Shown: positions 1 through 7,853 of the stretch, one piece after another
How the letters are laid out: every line of letters begins with the position of its first letter
Numbering within the stretch: the first letter of the stretch is position 1
Assembly: GCA_028284155.1 (NCBI GenBank)
Contig: JANQSF010000098.1
Coordinates: 1 to 64,000 of the forward strand
Direction of reading: 5' to 3'
DNA length: 64,000 nt
Source of the DNA: Phycisphaeraceae bacterium
GTDB lineage: Bacteria; Planctomycetota; Phycisphaerae; Phycisphaerales; Phycisphaeraceae
Notes under the pieces: model-generated
Told to the model about the DNA's origin: nothing
Databases searched by the model: none
What the model saw: only the letters and a program-made list of their open reading frames with translations
Made by a program: the position numbers and the translations under genes

Positions 1-1
1 C

Positions 2-604
2 ACCGCCGCGCGCGACGCGCAATCAACCACCACCGCCACCGCGCTGCAAGACACCCCCATCCCCGACCTCGTGTCCGAACTCCACGCCGGCCGGGTCAGC
101 GCCGCCGACCTGCCGGTCGAGTTGCGTCAGCAATGCGTCGGCCACCTCACGCACGACGGGTACACGAACACCGAGATCGCGCACCTGATGAGCCTGTCCG
201 AGCGCACCGTCCGCCGCGACCGGGCCGCGTTCCGCAAGGCCGACGCCTGCGCCCCCGATCGGCTGCTGGGCGACGAACTGCTGGGCGAGTACCACGCGTA
301 CACGCTGGGCGCGATCACCCGCCTGGTCCGCCTCGCCCGCGCCGCCGACACCCCGCACTACGCCCGCCTCTGGGCCGAGGAAGCCATCACCCGCATGTAC
401 GACCGCCTCATCCAGACCGCCCGCCGCATGGGCTACTTCCCGGCCGGCAAAGCCCGCCTCGAACAACAGGCCGCCACCGACCCGGCCGAACGACAACGCA
501 AACAAGCGTATCTCAAAGGGCTGATGGAACTGGCGCGCGAGGCGCTGCCGGGGGTGTGTCAGCCGGGGGCGAAAGGGGGGAAGGGGAAGAAGGGCAGATT
601 GTGA
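2..604 (+). CDS. Helix-turn-helix protein, 5' partial
   Basis: The frame is open from the window edge and stops with TGA at 602-604, so the true start is probably upstream; an in-frame GTG at 71 would give 177 residues. Counting from that GTG, residues about 30-56 contain a clear helix-turn-helix (NTEIAHLMSLSERTVRRDRA), like the first helices of sigma-70 region 4 or phage terminase small subunits. The rest is predicted helical, and the tail is Lys/Gly-rich (GGKGKKGRL), consistent with nucleic-acid binding. A DNA-binding role is likely; whether it is a terminase-like relic or a regulator cannot be decided without the missing N-terminus and upstream genes. Confidence 0.6.
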   Translation, partial: TAARDAQSTTTATALQDTPIPDLVSELHAGRVSAADLPVELRQQCVGHLTHDGYTNTEIAHLMSLSERTVRRDRAAFRKADACAPDRLLGDELLGEYHAYTLGAITRLVRLARAADTPHYARLWAEEAITRMYDRLIQTARRMGYFPAGKARLEQQAATDPAERQRKQAYLKGLMELAREALPGVCQPGAKGGKGKKGRL

Positions 605-618
605 ACGCGACGTTCGTC

Positions 619-685
619 GTAGGGTGGGCATTGCCCACCATCTGAACACCCTTGATGAACTGGAGGTGGGCAGTGCCCACCCTAC
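619..685. repeat. Twin inverted repeat, family A
   Basis: Two copies of the palindromic unit GTAGGGTGGGCATTGCCC (plus ACC) face each other across about 24 bp. The same unit recurs at 9192-9215 (single) and 43905-43975 (pair). It lies just after the HTH gene stop. There is no T-tract, so a plain terminator is unlikely. Confidence 0.85.
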
Positions 686-709
686 TTGCTCTGCCAAGCG
701 TTGGATGCC

Positions 710-779
710 GTAGGTCCGGGCCTGCCCGGACACGGTCGCGCGTGTTGGTTCCACATTGTCCGGGCAGGCCCGGACCTAC
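710..779. repeat. Twin inverted repeat, family B
   Basis: Arms GTAGGTCCGGGCCTGCCCGG and its reverse complement enclose about 27 bp. Each arm is itself a near-perfect palindrome (TCCGGGCCTGCCCGGA). A degraded single copy is visible at about 5407-5430. Confidence 0.85.
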
Positions 780-783
780 GGGG

Positions 784-1200
784 CTATTGGCTGGGCGAGC
801 CATCGGAATGCCTCTTGACGGGGTACAACGTGACAGCCAGTGAGCAGGATGCTTCAGCGACCAGCCGCACGACGTCTGCGGGGATCCGATGAACGTACGC
901 CCAAGTGTCGCCACAGTAAAAACCAACATTGAATTCGCGCAGGTCACACCTAGCCAGTTCCGACTTGGCGGTCTCCGAGAGATCTTCCAGTGCGCTGAGG
1001 ATCCACCGGATGTCCGCCGCCGCGTCATCCTCAGACGCAACCCGATTCGATTCCACACACGCATGCCAAGCATCGTCCTCATGCCAGTAGTTGAGAACGC
1101 AGCATGAGTCGTCGACTTCACTGTGAAGAGTGTCGAATGGTGTTGGCGACCTTAGGTCAAAGTCGGTGTTGACATATTCTGTCGGTATCTCGTTACTCAT
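784..1200 (-). CDS. Hypothetical acidic cytosolic protein (138 aa)
   Basis: I do not recognise a named family with confidence. The protein is soluble and acidic, with no signal peptide or membrane segment. It begins MSNEIPTEYVNTDFDLRSP and has a conserved-looking core with WHACVES, a helical segment (residues about 58-82) and LREFNVGFYCGDTWAY, followed by VTLYPVK. The layout of a short alpha/beta protein opening with EYVNTDFDL resembles small proteins found among immunity or accessory genes, but that is only an impression. It is the last of a minus-strand run of small genes and starts 7 bp after the gene before it, so the two are probably co-transcribed. Confidence 0.65.
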   Translation of the reverse strand: MSNEIPTEYVNTDFDLRSPTPFDTLHSEVDDSCCVLNYWHEDDAWHACVESNRVASEDDAAADIRWILSALEDLSETAKSELARCDLREFNVGFYCGDTWAYVHRIPADVVRLVAEASCSLAVTLYPVKRHSDGSPSQ

Positions 1201-1207
1201 GGTCTGC

Positions 1208-1390
1208 TCACTGCGATCGAATCTGCTTGACAGCAGTCAGGATTGCGTTCGCCAATGCTTCTGCCTCTGCGGCGGTCATCTCGATCTCACAGTTAGGGGT
1301 CACGTCCGAATCCGCGAGGACTTCTTCATCAACCCAATCGCAGTTATCAATTCCTTGCTCCGCTATGACTTCCCACGTTTCCAGATTCAC
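1208..1390 (-). CDS. Small acidic hypothetical protein (60 aa from GTG)
   Basis: A short acidic protein (theoretical start GTG at 1390) ending in a helical segment rich in Ala and Glu (MTAAEAEALANAILTAVKQI). The start is uncertain: the same frame stays open upstream back to the TAG at 1505-1507 that ends the preceding gene, and the upstream codons read like coding sequence (RIYTFRLKCSSVGYRKGFIE), but no ATG, GTG or TTG start lies among them. Either a non-canonical start is used, or the gene was once fused to its neighbour. It ends 7 bp before the next gene in the same direction. No function can be assigned. Confidence 0.5.
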   Translation of the reverse strand: MNLETWEVIAEQGIDNCDWVDEEVLADSDVTPNCEIEMTAAEAEALANAILTAVKQIRSQ

Positions 1391-1504
1391 GCAGCCTTCG
1401 TGGATTCCCGGCGTGACCTCGATGAACCCCTTACGGTAACCGACGGAACTGCACTTCAGCCGAAAGGTGTAGATTCTGGCATGGGCATGAGCTTTCGGAT
1501 CAGC

Positions 1505-2074
1505 CTATCGGATTGGTTTAGGACATTCCGCCCCGCACTCGGGGCATTCCCCCTCGCTACCCCGCATGTCGTACCCGCACGCCCCGCACAGACTCTTGGC
1601 GATTCGGCGGCGGGAGCGTCGCCACTTGAAAGTGACAAGCCAGGTGGCGGGGAGTGGGGCGAAGACGAGGGCGAGGAGCCACATTGAAACTTCGGCATGG
1701 TGCTGCGAGAAACGGCGGCGGACAGGCAATACCCAAGTTCTGTGTTCGTAGCGGTAGCCAGGATACTCTGTGCCAAATTCCTGTGGGATTACGAACGAGC
1801 CCCTCATGCGTACCGGTGAGACTTGGGCCTGAACACGTCGCTTTTTCACATGCCCATCATCGGACGATTGAGTCAAATACACAGACAGAGTGCCACGCTC
1901 GAACTCGACGTGTTGTCGCGCCCATTTCTCCTCTGTCACTGGATTAGCCTTCTGCATCGTCGCCACGATACCGACTTGAATGTGGCTCGCATGCGAACGT
2001 TCCCACAACACGCACGTCGCCACGAACAACAGCAACGAGAAACCTGCGGCAAGGTTGAACAGCCAGCGACGCAT
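1505..2074 (-). CDS. Planctomycete two-TM protein with C-terminal zinc ribbon
   Basis: 189 residues. An N-terminal hydrophobic segment (residues about 6-24, LFNLAAGFSLLLFVATCVLW) and a second one at about 130-152 flank an extracytoplasmic region. The C-terminus is a four-Cys zinc ribbon, CGACGYDMRG...CPECGAECP, the arrangement typical of many small planctomycete membrane proteins. The ribbon would lie in the cytoplasm. The start codon overlaps the stop of the upstream frame in a TAATG arrangement (2072-2076), which implies translational coupling. The ligand or partner is unknown; zinc binding is inferred from the Cys spacing. Confidence 0.75.
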   Translation of the reverse strand: MRRWLFNLAAGFSLLLFVATCVLWERSHASHIQVGIVATMQKANPVTEEKWARQHVEFERGTLSVYLTQSSDDGHVKKRRVQAQVSPVRMRGSFVIPQEFGTEYPGYRYEHRTWVLPVRRRFSQHHAEVSMWLLALVFAPLPATWLVTFKWRRSRRRIAKSLCGACGYDMRGSEGECPECGAECPKPIR

Positions 2075-2202
2075 TAGTTCTCTTCAACGAGGTCCAGAAC
2101 TGCAGCAAGTAGGAGCGCTGGATCAGCCGCCCATTGGATTGTCAGGTCGGCGGTGTTGAGTGGTACTTCAAGTTGGCACGCCTTTGCTATGACGTTGCCC
2201 AC
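2074..2202 (-). CDS. Short gene or 3' remnant coupled to the zinc-ribbon gene (42 aa)
   Basis: From GTG at 2202 the frame encodes 42 residues (VGNVIAKACQLEVPLNTADL onward) and ends ...LDLVEEN with TAA overlapping the ATG of the next gene. Upstream the frame continues for about 12 codons (RTQYGREAV) before a TGA that lies inside the twin repeat at 2226-2296. The coding-like sequence therefore runs right up to the repeat, as if the repeat replaced the 5' part of a longer gene. It may be a truncated relic or a true small gene. No function recognised. Confidence 0.4.
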   Translation of the reverse strand: MGNVIAKACQLEVPLNTADLTIQWAADPALLLAAVLDLVEEN

Positions 2203-2225
2203 CGCTTCACGACCGTATTGAGTCC

Positions 2226-2296
2226 GTAGGTCAGGTCATCGACCTGACACGGTTTCACACCTGTGCCGCGATTGTCAGGTCAATGACCTGACCTAC
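2226..2296. repeat. Twin inverted repeat, family C
   Basis: GTAGGTCAGGTCATCGACCT and the inverted copy ending GACCTGACCTAC enclose about 23 bp. Each arm contains the palindrome GGTCANTGACC. A second pair of the same family lies at 26668-26740, and both spacers end in a related gcgacgatt-like string. Confidence 0.85.
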
Positions 2297-2301
2297 TTCA
2301 A

Positions 2302-2511
2302 TCAACACGCCCCGACCCCGCCCAGCTTGATCTGTTTCTTCGGCCAACGGTCCTGACGCCGTGTCGGTGACAGGCGGTCTTCGGGCGGTTCGTCTGGGGC
2401 GATCCGTTCGCCGTTGGCCATGCGGGTCAGGGCGTCGACCAGCGCGTCGATGTCGGCCGAACCGTCGGCGTTACGGTCGTCCTGCCCGGGTTGGTTGGGG
2501 TTGTCGCGCAT
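2302..2511 (-). CDS. Small Arg/Asp-rich hypothetical protein (69 aa)
   Basis: I chose the ATG at 2511 (MRDNPNQPGQDD) because the frame further upstream is made of palindromic repeat sequence and would give a non-protein-like extension. The product is hydrophilic, with a short amphipathic helix (IDALVDALTRMANGERI) and a basic tail (RRQDRWPKKQIKLGG). There is no signal peptide or recognised domain. It stands alone between two repeat clusters, and function is unknown. Confidence 0.5.
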   Translation of the reverse strand: MRDNPNQPGQDDRNADGSADIDALVDALTRMANGERIAPDEPPEDRLSPTRRQDRWPKKQIKLGGVGAC

Positions 2512-2540
2512 CGATGAGGAATCATACCCGCGCGCGTCGC

Positions 2541-2614
2541 GTGCCACTGGCGGCTTGACCGCCAGTGCGACAACCGTGCGACAACGGCACTGGCGGACAA
2601 GCCGCCAGTGGCAC
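2541..2614. repeat. Twin inverted repeat, family D
   Basis: GTGCCACTGGCGGCTTGACC (continuing GCCAGTG) and its inverted partner ending GCCGCCAGTGGCAC. Each arm carries a CACTGGCGG / CCGCCAGTG palindrome. This is the first of three different pairs packed into 2541-2893. Confidence 0.85.
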
Positions 2615-2657
2615 CCAGCGATATGCGCTTTGGCACGCCGAGTCTTTGCCAAAGCCC

Positions 2658-2731
2658 GTAGGGTGCGCTTTAGCGCACCAAGGTCGCGGGGAAACGGTCC
2701 GTTCATCGTGGTGCGCTGAAGCGCACCCTAC
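2658..2731. repeat. Twin inverted repeat, family E
   Basis: GTAGGGTGCGCTTTAGCGCA (plus CC) faces GGTGCGCTGAAGCGCACCCTAC. The spacer (cggggaaacggtccgttcat) matches the reverse complement of the spacer in the 8192-8265 copy, so whole elements of about 74 bp are related. A third copy is at 62928-63001 with a different spacer. Confidence 0.9.
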
Positions 2732-2779
2732 TTTTCGGGCGAAGCCCAATACTCACCTTTTAAGGTGCGGTCGGGCAGC

Positions 2780-2893
2780 AGGGTGGGCCAAGGCTTGGCG
2801 CGGCCCACCAACGGGCGGTCCCTTCGCACCGTGCAGCGAACGATTCAGGCGGTCGTTAAGTGGTGGGCCGCGCCGAGCCTTGGCCCACCCTAC
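2780..2893. repeat. Twin inverted repeat, family F
   Basis: Left arm AGGGTGGGCCAAGGCTTGGC (plus gcggcccacc) and its reverse complement ending TTGGCCCACCCTAC are separated by about 55 bp. It abuts the 3' end of the FG-GAP gene at 2899. Confidence 0.85.
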
Positions 2894-2898
2894 CTCGT

Positions 2899-5235
2899 TC
2901 AACACCGGTGCCCAAACCCGCGGAACCATCGATGTGATCGTTTGTGCTCGGACTTGAGGGTGTCTTTCAGTCCGGTCACCATCGCATCGACGTGCGACTG
3001 CATCGTTGCATGGGCGGCGTCGTCGGTCTTGCCCTTGCGGTGCAGGCGGTCGATCTGGCGGTCGATCGATTTCACCAGGGCGAGGTTGGTGCGGTCGTTG
3101 CCCCAGCCGCGGTCGACGATGGCGATCGCGATGCCGACATGAACACGCAGGACACGGTCGGCCCGACGGCTCAGGTCCATGTCATCGATGACGCGATAGA
3201 GCTCGCGCAGGCGGGCTTCGAGTGTGTTGTCCAGTTCGGTTTGAACGTCGCCGCCGACCAGGTGGTTGCCTGCGGCGTCTTGCAAGCCGATGACGCCGTC
3301 GGTCGCGTCGTCGTCACCGTCCACTTCGAGCGTCAACTGCCGGTCGAAAAGCGATTCGTCGTAGTGCAGCGTGACCGTCGACTCGGCCGCGTCCCATGTC
3401 GCCGACGCCGCGACGAACTCCTGGCCTTCAGCGACATCGGTCAGCCGGTAGACACTGACGTTCTCGGCTGTGGCGGGGTCGATGTCGTCGCCGACGAGTC
3501 GCAGGACGATGCTGCGCGAGTCGGCGCCGAGTTCGAACGCATCGACGGCCGGGCCCTGCGTGTCGATCGTGACGTGCAGCGCAGCCGACGGCTCGCTGGT
3601 GTTGCCGTCGGCGTCGGTGGCTGTGACGGTGAGCGTGTGGTCGCCGTCGTTGAGCGCCGGCGTCGTGAACGACCAGTTCCCGTCGGCGTCGGCCGTCGTG
3701 CTGCCAAGATGCACGTCACCATTGAACACGTCGACCACCGCGCCTGGTTCGGTTTGGCCGGTCAGTGTTGGCGTGTTGTCGTTGGTCAGGCCGTCGTTGT
3801 CGGAGACGCCGGTGTCGCTGCCCGGGGCGAGCGCCGGGGCGTCGGGCGTGGCGGGGGGCGTGTCGTCGACCGGCGGGTCGTCCGGCGGTGTGTCATCCGG
3901 GGGCGCGCCGAGGTTCGCGATGTGCGCGGAGCCGGCCGCCAAACCCATGTCGCTGTCACCCGAAGCGCCGATCGCCAAGGCCGCGTCGCTCATCGCGACG
4001 GACGAGCCGAACGCGTCGCCGGCCGACGTGACGTCCGGTTGCAGCATCGTGCTCTGCGACCAGACGCCGGAGCTGTCGTCGAACAGGTACGCCGCGCCGC
4101 CCGTGCCCAAAGCGGTTGCGCCGACCACGACGCTTTGGCCGTTCGTCGCCACGGCCTGCCCGAATTGGTCGTTGGCAACGCCGTCGGACGCCGAAAGCTT
4201 GGCCTGCTGCTGCCAGGCGACGCCGTCGTGCGTGAAGACGTATGCCGCGCCGGGTTCGAACTTCATCTGCGCCTGCCCGACGACGAGCATGCCGTCTTCC
4301 ATGTCGACGGCCCACCCGAACGCGTCGCCCGGCGCGGCGTCGTCGGCGTTGATCTTCTGCTGCTGCGACCAGCCGCCGACATCGCGTGTAAAGACGTACG
4401 CAGCACCCATCACGTTCGCGCCGCCGTCGCGCGGCGCGGCGATGACGACGTTGTCACCGTCGGCGTCGACGGCCTGCCCGAACCGCGCTTGTGACGACGC
4501 GTCGTTGGCGACGAGCTTGGCGGTCTGGTTCCACGCGTCGTCGGTCGGGTCGTCGGGCGTGCCGGCGTCGTCGCGTTCAAAGATGTAGGCCGACCCCGAG
4601 TTGCTGCCCCCGTCGTCGTCCTGGAACGCGCCGACCACGATCACATCGCCGCTGACACCGACCGAATAGCCGAAGTTGTCGAACTGCGCGGCGTCGTTCG
4701 CGGTCAGCTTCGTCAGTTGCATCCAGCCGGCCCCGCTGCGGACGAAGACATACGCGGCGCCGGAGTCGAAACCCACGCCGTCGTGCTTCGGCGTGCCGAC
4801 CACAATCACGTCGCCGTCGGTATCGACGTCGAAGCCGAACTGATCGTCCGCCGCCGCGTCGTTCGCGGTGAGCTTGGCTGACTGCGACCAGCCGCCTCCG
4901 CCCGGCTCGAAGACGTACGCGCTGCCCGAGAGATGGCCCGATTGGTCGTCGAACGGTGACCCGGCCACGACGATCGTCCCCGCCGCCGCGATCGACCCGC
5001 CGAACGCGTCGCCCGATGCGGCGTCGTTGGCATAGACCTCCGCCAGGCTCAGCCCATCGCCCGACAACAGCGTGCGCGGCTCCAGCGGTTCCAGTCGGTT
5101 GTGAATGAAGGCTTGACCTGTCCGAGGGGATCGACCGCCGATGGCGCGCACGCTCATGGGAAGCACTCCGTGACTGCCTCCAACCAAAGCCCCGGCGGCT
5201 CGACTTTCTTGCTCCGAAGCAATGGAAAGATTCAA
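2899..5235 (-). CDS. FG-GAP repeat surface protein with LEPR-XLL sorting motif
   Basis: 778 residues. The N-terminus carries LEPRTLLS (residues 51-58), the planctomycete LEPR-XLL signal found near the start of large exported proteins. Residues about 62-440 are at least six FG-GAP-type repeats of about 58 residues with the recurring pattern ANDAA..DxFG..V...G..VVVG...D...G.AYVF, a beta-propeller-like fold. A Pro/Asp-rich linker (PPDDTPPDDPPVDDTPP) follows, then a bacterial Ig-like domain with the NDNTPTLTGQTEPGAVVDVF opening. The tail (about 660-778) is charged and helical. It is probably a cell-surface adhesion or matrix protein. MSVRAIGG at residue 27 is an alternative start. Confidence 0.85.
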   Translation of the reverse strand: MNLSIASEQESRAAGALVGGSHGVLPMSVRAIGGRSPRTGQAFIHNRLEPLEPRTLLSGDGLSLAEVYANDAASGDAFGGSIAAAGTIVVAGSPFDDQSGHLSGSAYVFEPGGGGWSQSAKLTANDAAADDQFGFDVDTDGDVIVVGTPKHDGVGFDSGAAYVFVRSGAGWMQLTKLTANDAAQFDNFGYSVGVSGDVIVVGAFQDDDGGSNSGSAYIFERDDAGTPDDPTDDAWNQTAKLVANDASSQARFGQAVDADGDNVVIAAPRDGGANVMGAAYVFTRDVGGWSQQQKINADDAAPGDAFGWAVDMEDGMLVVGQAQMKFEPGAAYVFTHDGVAWQQQAKLSASDGVANDQFGQAVATNGQSVVVGATALGTGGAAYLFDDSSGVWSQSTMLQPDVTSAGDAFGSSVAMSDAALAIGASGDSDMGLAAGSAHIANLGAPPDDTPPDDPPVDDTPPATPDAPALAPGSDTGVSDNDGLTNDNTPTLTGQTEPGAVVDVFNGDVHLGSTTADADGNWSFTTPALNDGDHTLTVTATDADGNTSEPSAALHVTIDTQGPAVDAFELGADSRSIVLRLVGDDIDPATAENVSVYRLTDVAEGQEFVAASATWDAAESTVTLHYDESLFDRQLTLEVDGDDDATDGVIGLQDAAGNHLVGGDVQTELDNTLEARLRELYRVIDDMDLSRRADRVLRVHVGIAIAIVDRGWGNDRTNLALVKSIDRQIDRLHRKGKTDDAAHATMQSHVDAMVTGLKDTLKSEHKRSHRWFRGFGHRC

Positions 5236-5493
5236 TCACGCCGCTTGCGAACGACAATCAGTCGGTTCGCTGCGCGCGGGCCCGGCCGTCAGCGGGGTTG
5301 CACGCCTGTACCGATTGCAACGTGGCAGCGCGTGAAGCTGGGGTGACCTGATTGACCGTTGTCGTGAACTCGTTGCGGACAAGCGCTTCTTTGGGTTGCA
5401 GAACTGTCCGGGCAGGCCGGGGCCCACGGCCTGCTTTATCTCGGAACTGACGGACGACTCAGGCGTCTCAGTGTTGAACACCGGAGTCACACC
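5236..5493. other. Intergenic region between divergent genes
   Basis: 258 bp between the divergent FG-GAP and WD40 genes, so it should hold both promoters. Nothing matches a clear -35/-10 pair. The only recognisable element is a degraded family B palindrome at about 5407-5430. Confidence 0.4.
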
Positions 5494-6537
5494 ATGTACA
5501 TGCGCGCCAATGTCGGGCTTGGGATCGCGGCCGTCTTGTTGAGCACGACGGCTGCTCACGCGGAGCTGGAACCAAGGTTGGTGATCGAAGAGGCGCACCC
5601 GGGGCTGGTCGTCGCGGTGACGTCCGACTCGGCCGGCAAGCGGTTGGCCTCATCCGCTTGGGAGCCGGGCAATGCGATCCGGCTTTGGGATGCACAGACC
5701 GGCAAGCCGATCACGACACTCAAGGGTCAGCACGAAGACTGGGTCGTCGCCTTGGCGTTCGACCCCAAGGCCGATCGGTTGGCTTCGGGCAGCCTCGACA
5801 AGACCGTGTGCGTTTGGGACGTCAAGTCGGGCAAGGTCGAGTTGGTGTTGCGGGGGCACACGCAACGCATCAACGACGTCGCGTTCAGCCCTGACGGCCA
5901 GCGGATCGTTTCATGCAGCACGGACGCGACGGTGCGCGTGTGGGATGCCAAGACGGGCAAGCCGATCCGTACGTTGGAAGGTCACGGGTCGCCTGTCAAC
6001 GCCGTGGCGTTCAGCCCTGATGGGAAACGCATCGCGTCGGCCAGCAAGGACAAGTCAGTCAAGATCTGGGACGCGCAGTCCGGCCAACTACAAGCGACAC
6101 TCACGGGACACACGAACACCGTCAGCACGGTAGCGTTCAGCCCGGACGGATCGACGCTCGCGTCGGGCGCATACGACCGGACCGTGCGTCTTTGGAATCT
6201 CAAGACGTTCAAACCCATCAAGACGTTGACGGGTCACGAGCACGTCGTCTTCCGTGTCTCGTTCAGCAGGGCCGGCCGAGTCCTGGCGTCCGCCGACGCC
6301 AAAGGCGTAATCAAGCTGTGGCAGGCCGCGTCGGCCAATCACATCATGGACTTGAAGGCGTATCCGTCAGCCGTTTTCGACCTCGAGTTCAGCCGCGATG
6401 GCCGGTCGCTCATCTCGTCGGGCAGAGACCGCAGCATCCGCGTGTGGGACGCCAAGCCGATCATCGCCGCCGCGACGCCGAACGAGCGCAGCCGGCGGCG
6501 CGTCGTGCGGTTCAGCCTCCCGCGGGGCGGTGGTTGA
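5494..6537 (+). CDS. Secreted WD40 repeat protein
   Basis: 347 residues. A signal peptide (MYMRANVGLGIAAVLLSTTAAHA) is followed directly by seven WD40 blades, each with the GH...V..VAFSPDG..I.S.S.D..VK/RIWD signature (for example INDVAFSPDGQRIVSCSTD near residues 127-145). Seven blades make a single closed beta-propeller, so the protein is essentially one periplasmic scaffold domain without an enzymatic part. The C-terminus is short and basic (NERSRRRVVRFSLPRGGG). Planctomycetes encode many such propellers; the partner cannot be deduced from context. ATG at 5500 is an alternative start. Confidence 0.88.
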   Translation: MYMRANVGLGIAAVLLSTTAAHAELEPRLVIEEAHPGLVVAVTSDSAGKRLASSAWEPGNAIRLWDAQTGKPITTLKGQHEDWVVALAFDPKADRLASGSLDKTVCVWDVKSGKVELVLRGHTQRINDVAFSPDGQRIVSCSTDATVRVWDAKTGKPIRTLEGHGSPVNAVAFSPDGKRIASASKDKSVKIWDAQSGQLQATLTGHTNTVSTVAFSPDGSTLASGAYDRTVRLWNLKTFKPIKTLTGHEHVVFRVSFSRAGRVLASADAKGVIKLWQAASANHIMDLKAYPSAVFDLEFSRDGRSLISSGRDRSIRVWDAKPIIAAATPNERSRRRVVRFSLPRGGG

Positions 6538-6599
6538 CTGTGTCTGGTCGGTAGTTCACACCGATTCGCACTCGGCTGTGACGAAGCGAATCCATGGCC

Positions 6600-7853
6600 T
6601 TATGGGTCCAATCTGCCCCACGTCGTCCGCAGCAGTTGCCACGACCTGTCTTCTTGCTTCGCCCGCGTGGTCGCGCGAACGATCTCTTGTTGGCTTCTGC
6701 GTTTTAGGGTCTTGAGCGTGCCGCGCGGGGCGACGAAGTCACCGAGCGACTTGATACCCACGCCGCCATGGCAGTTGGCGCACTGTTGAAGACGCGGTCG
6801 GACGGACTTCTTCGGGTCTCTCACCAGCTCCAAAACATCCTGCTTGCCGCCGTCGCTCCGGAGCGTCTTGAGGCGGATGTCGGTTGGGCTTACGGCGGCC
6901 ATCAACGTCTTGCCCCGAATGTAGTCTCGCGGTCGCGAGATGAACTCCGCGACGCATTGGGTGGCGGTGCCCGCTTCGCGTGCTGTCTGTTCGACGTTTC
7001 GAAAAGCCCGCAACTGAAGGCCGAGCGTCATCGGACTCAGGACCAGCTCGCCCTTGTCACTGATGAGGAACGCCTTTTCGATCAGGGCGACTTGCGTGCC
7101 AACGGGGAAGACGTCTTGCCCGTTCCAGCCGTCGATGTATTGAATGGTGTTGTCCCGCCCGCCGGGCAAACGAATGAACTGAAAGAAAGCGGACCGCCAC
7201 CTGCTGTCCCTCGCATGAAGATTGACGGGCGAACTGCCGCGGCTGTAGCAGACCCACGCCGACTTCTCTTGGCCGATATCGGGCGGCAGGAACGGGTGGG
7301 TGGGCTTGTCGAGATCGAACGCGGTGGCGTACTTCCCCGCCTTTGCGGTCGCGTGCAGGGCGTCCGGCAAGGATTCGATCTCAGCCCGAGTCAGCGCCAA
7401 CTGTCGGATCAAGGCAGCGATGCGCTGCCGTACGGCGTTCCGCCGCGCTTCGTGTGGGCGGCGTGACACGAAACGGCTGGGCGTGGTCGCATCAAACAGG
7501 GCCCACAACTGCCGCTGGAGCACGGCGCGTTGCACGGGGCTGTACGTTTGGTTTTTCGTGGGCGCAAGCGCATCGAGGGCCGCGCTCAGTCTGGGATACG
7601 TCTTGTCATCAAACGGGTATGCGGAGAACTTGAAGATCATCGGTGCGATCTCATTGCCGCCGTACACCACGCCGTTGAGGGCATGCCGCACCATCAATAC
7701 GTCATAAAGCTCGTCGTACGGATCGGGCGTGTCTTCCGCGGCGCGAACCTGACCGGGCGCCGCTTGGCCAACGAAGAGGATGAGCAGCAGCACACGTGTC
7801 ACGTGTTGAAGTCGGCCCGCGCGAGTCCGGGTGGTCGTCGTTTCATGCCGCAT
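6600..7853 (-). CDS. Secreted CxxCH (cytochrome c-like) protein
   Basis: 417 residues from ATG 7853, chosen because an AGGAG Shine-Dalgarno lies about 9 bp upstream, while the longer frame from 7883 lacks one. A signal peptide with a hydrophobic core (RVLLLILFVGQAAPGQVRA) precedes a mostly helical domain. Near the C-terminus QQCANCHGGVG provides a CxxCH heme c attachment site (Cys358, Cys361, His362). A single heme site late in a long secreted protein is typical of planctomycete cytochrome-like proteins of unknown role. Heme binding is inferred from the motif only; the remainder matches no family I can name. Confidence 0.75.
   Translation of the reverse strand: MRHETTTTRTRAGRLQHVTRVLLLILFVGQAAPGQVRAAEDTPDPYDELYDVLMVRHALNGVVYGGNEIAPMIFKFSAYPFDDKTYPRLSAALDALAPTKNQTYSPVQRAVLQRQLWALFDATTPSRFVSRRPHEARRNAVRQRIAALIRQLALTRAEIESLPDALHATAKAGKYATAFDLDKPTHPFLPPDIGQEKSAWVCYSRGSSPVNLHARDSRWRSAFFQFIRLPGGRDNTIQYIDGWNGQDVFPVGTQVALIEKAFLISDKGELVLSPMTLGLQLRAFRNVEQTAREAGTATQCVAEFISRPRDYIRGKTLMAAVSPTDIRLKTLRSDGGKQDVLELVRDPKKSVRPRLQQCANCHGGVGIKSLGDFVAPRGTLKTLKRRSQQEIVRATTRAKQEDRSWQLLRTTWGRLDP

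Noticed and set aside
1030-1060. tRNA T-loop-like string (cgattcgattcca)
   Set aside because: It lies within a coding gene and no acceptor or anticodon stem can be formed around it; no tRNA gene was found anywhere in the window.
2944-4494. Long open frame on the plus strand opposite the FG-GAP gene (516 codons)
   Set aside because: Arg/Val-rich antisense shadow caused by GC-rich codon bias; no domain, and the minus strand carries clear FG-GAP repeats and the LEPRTLLS motif.
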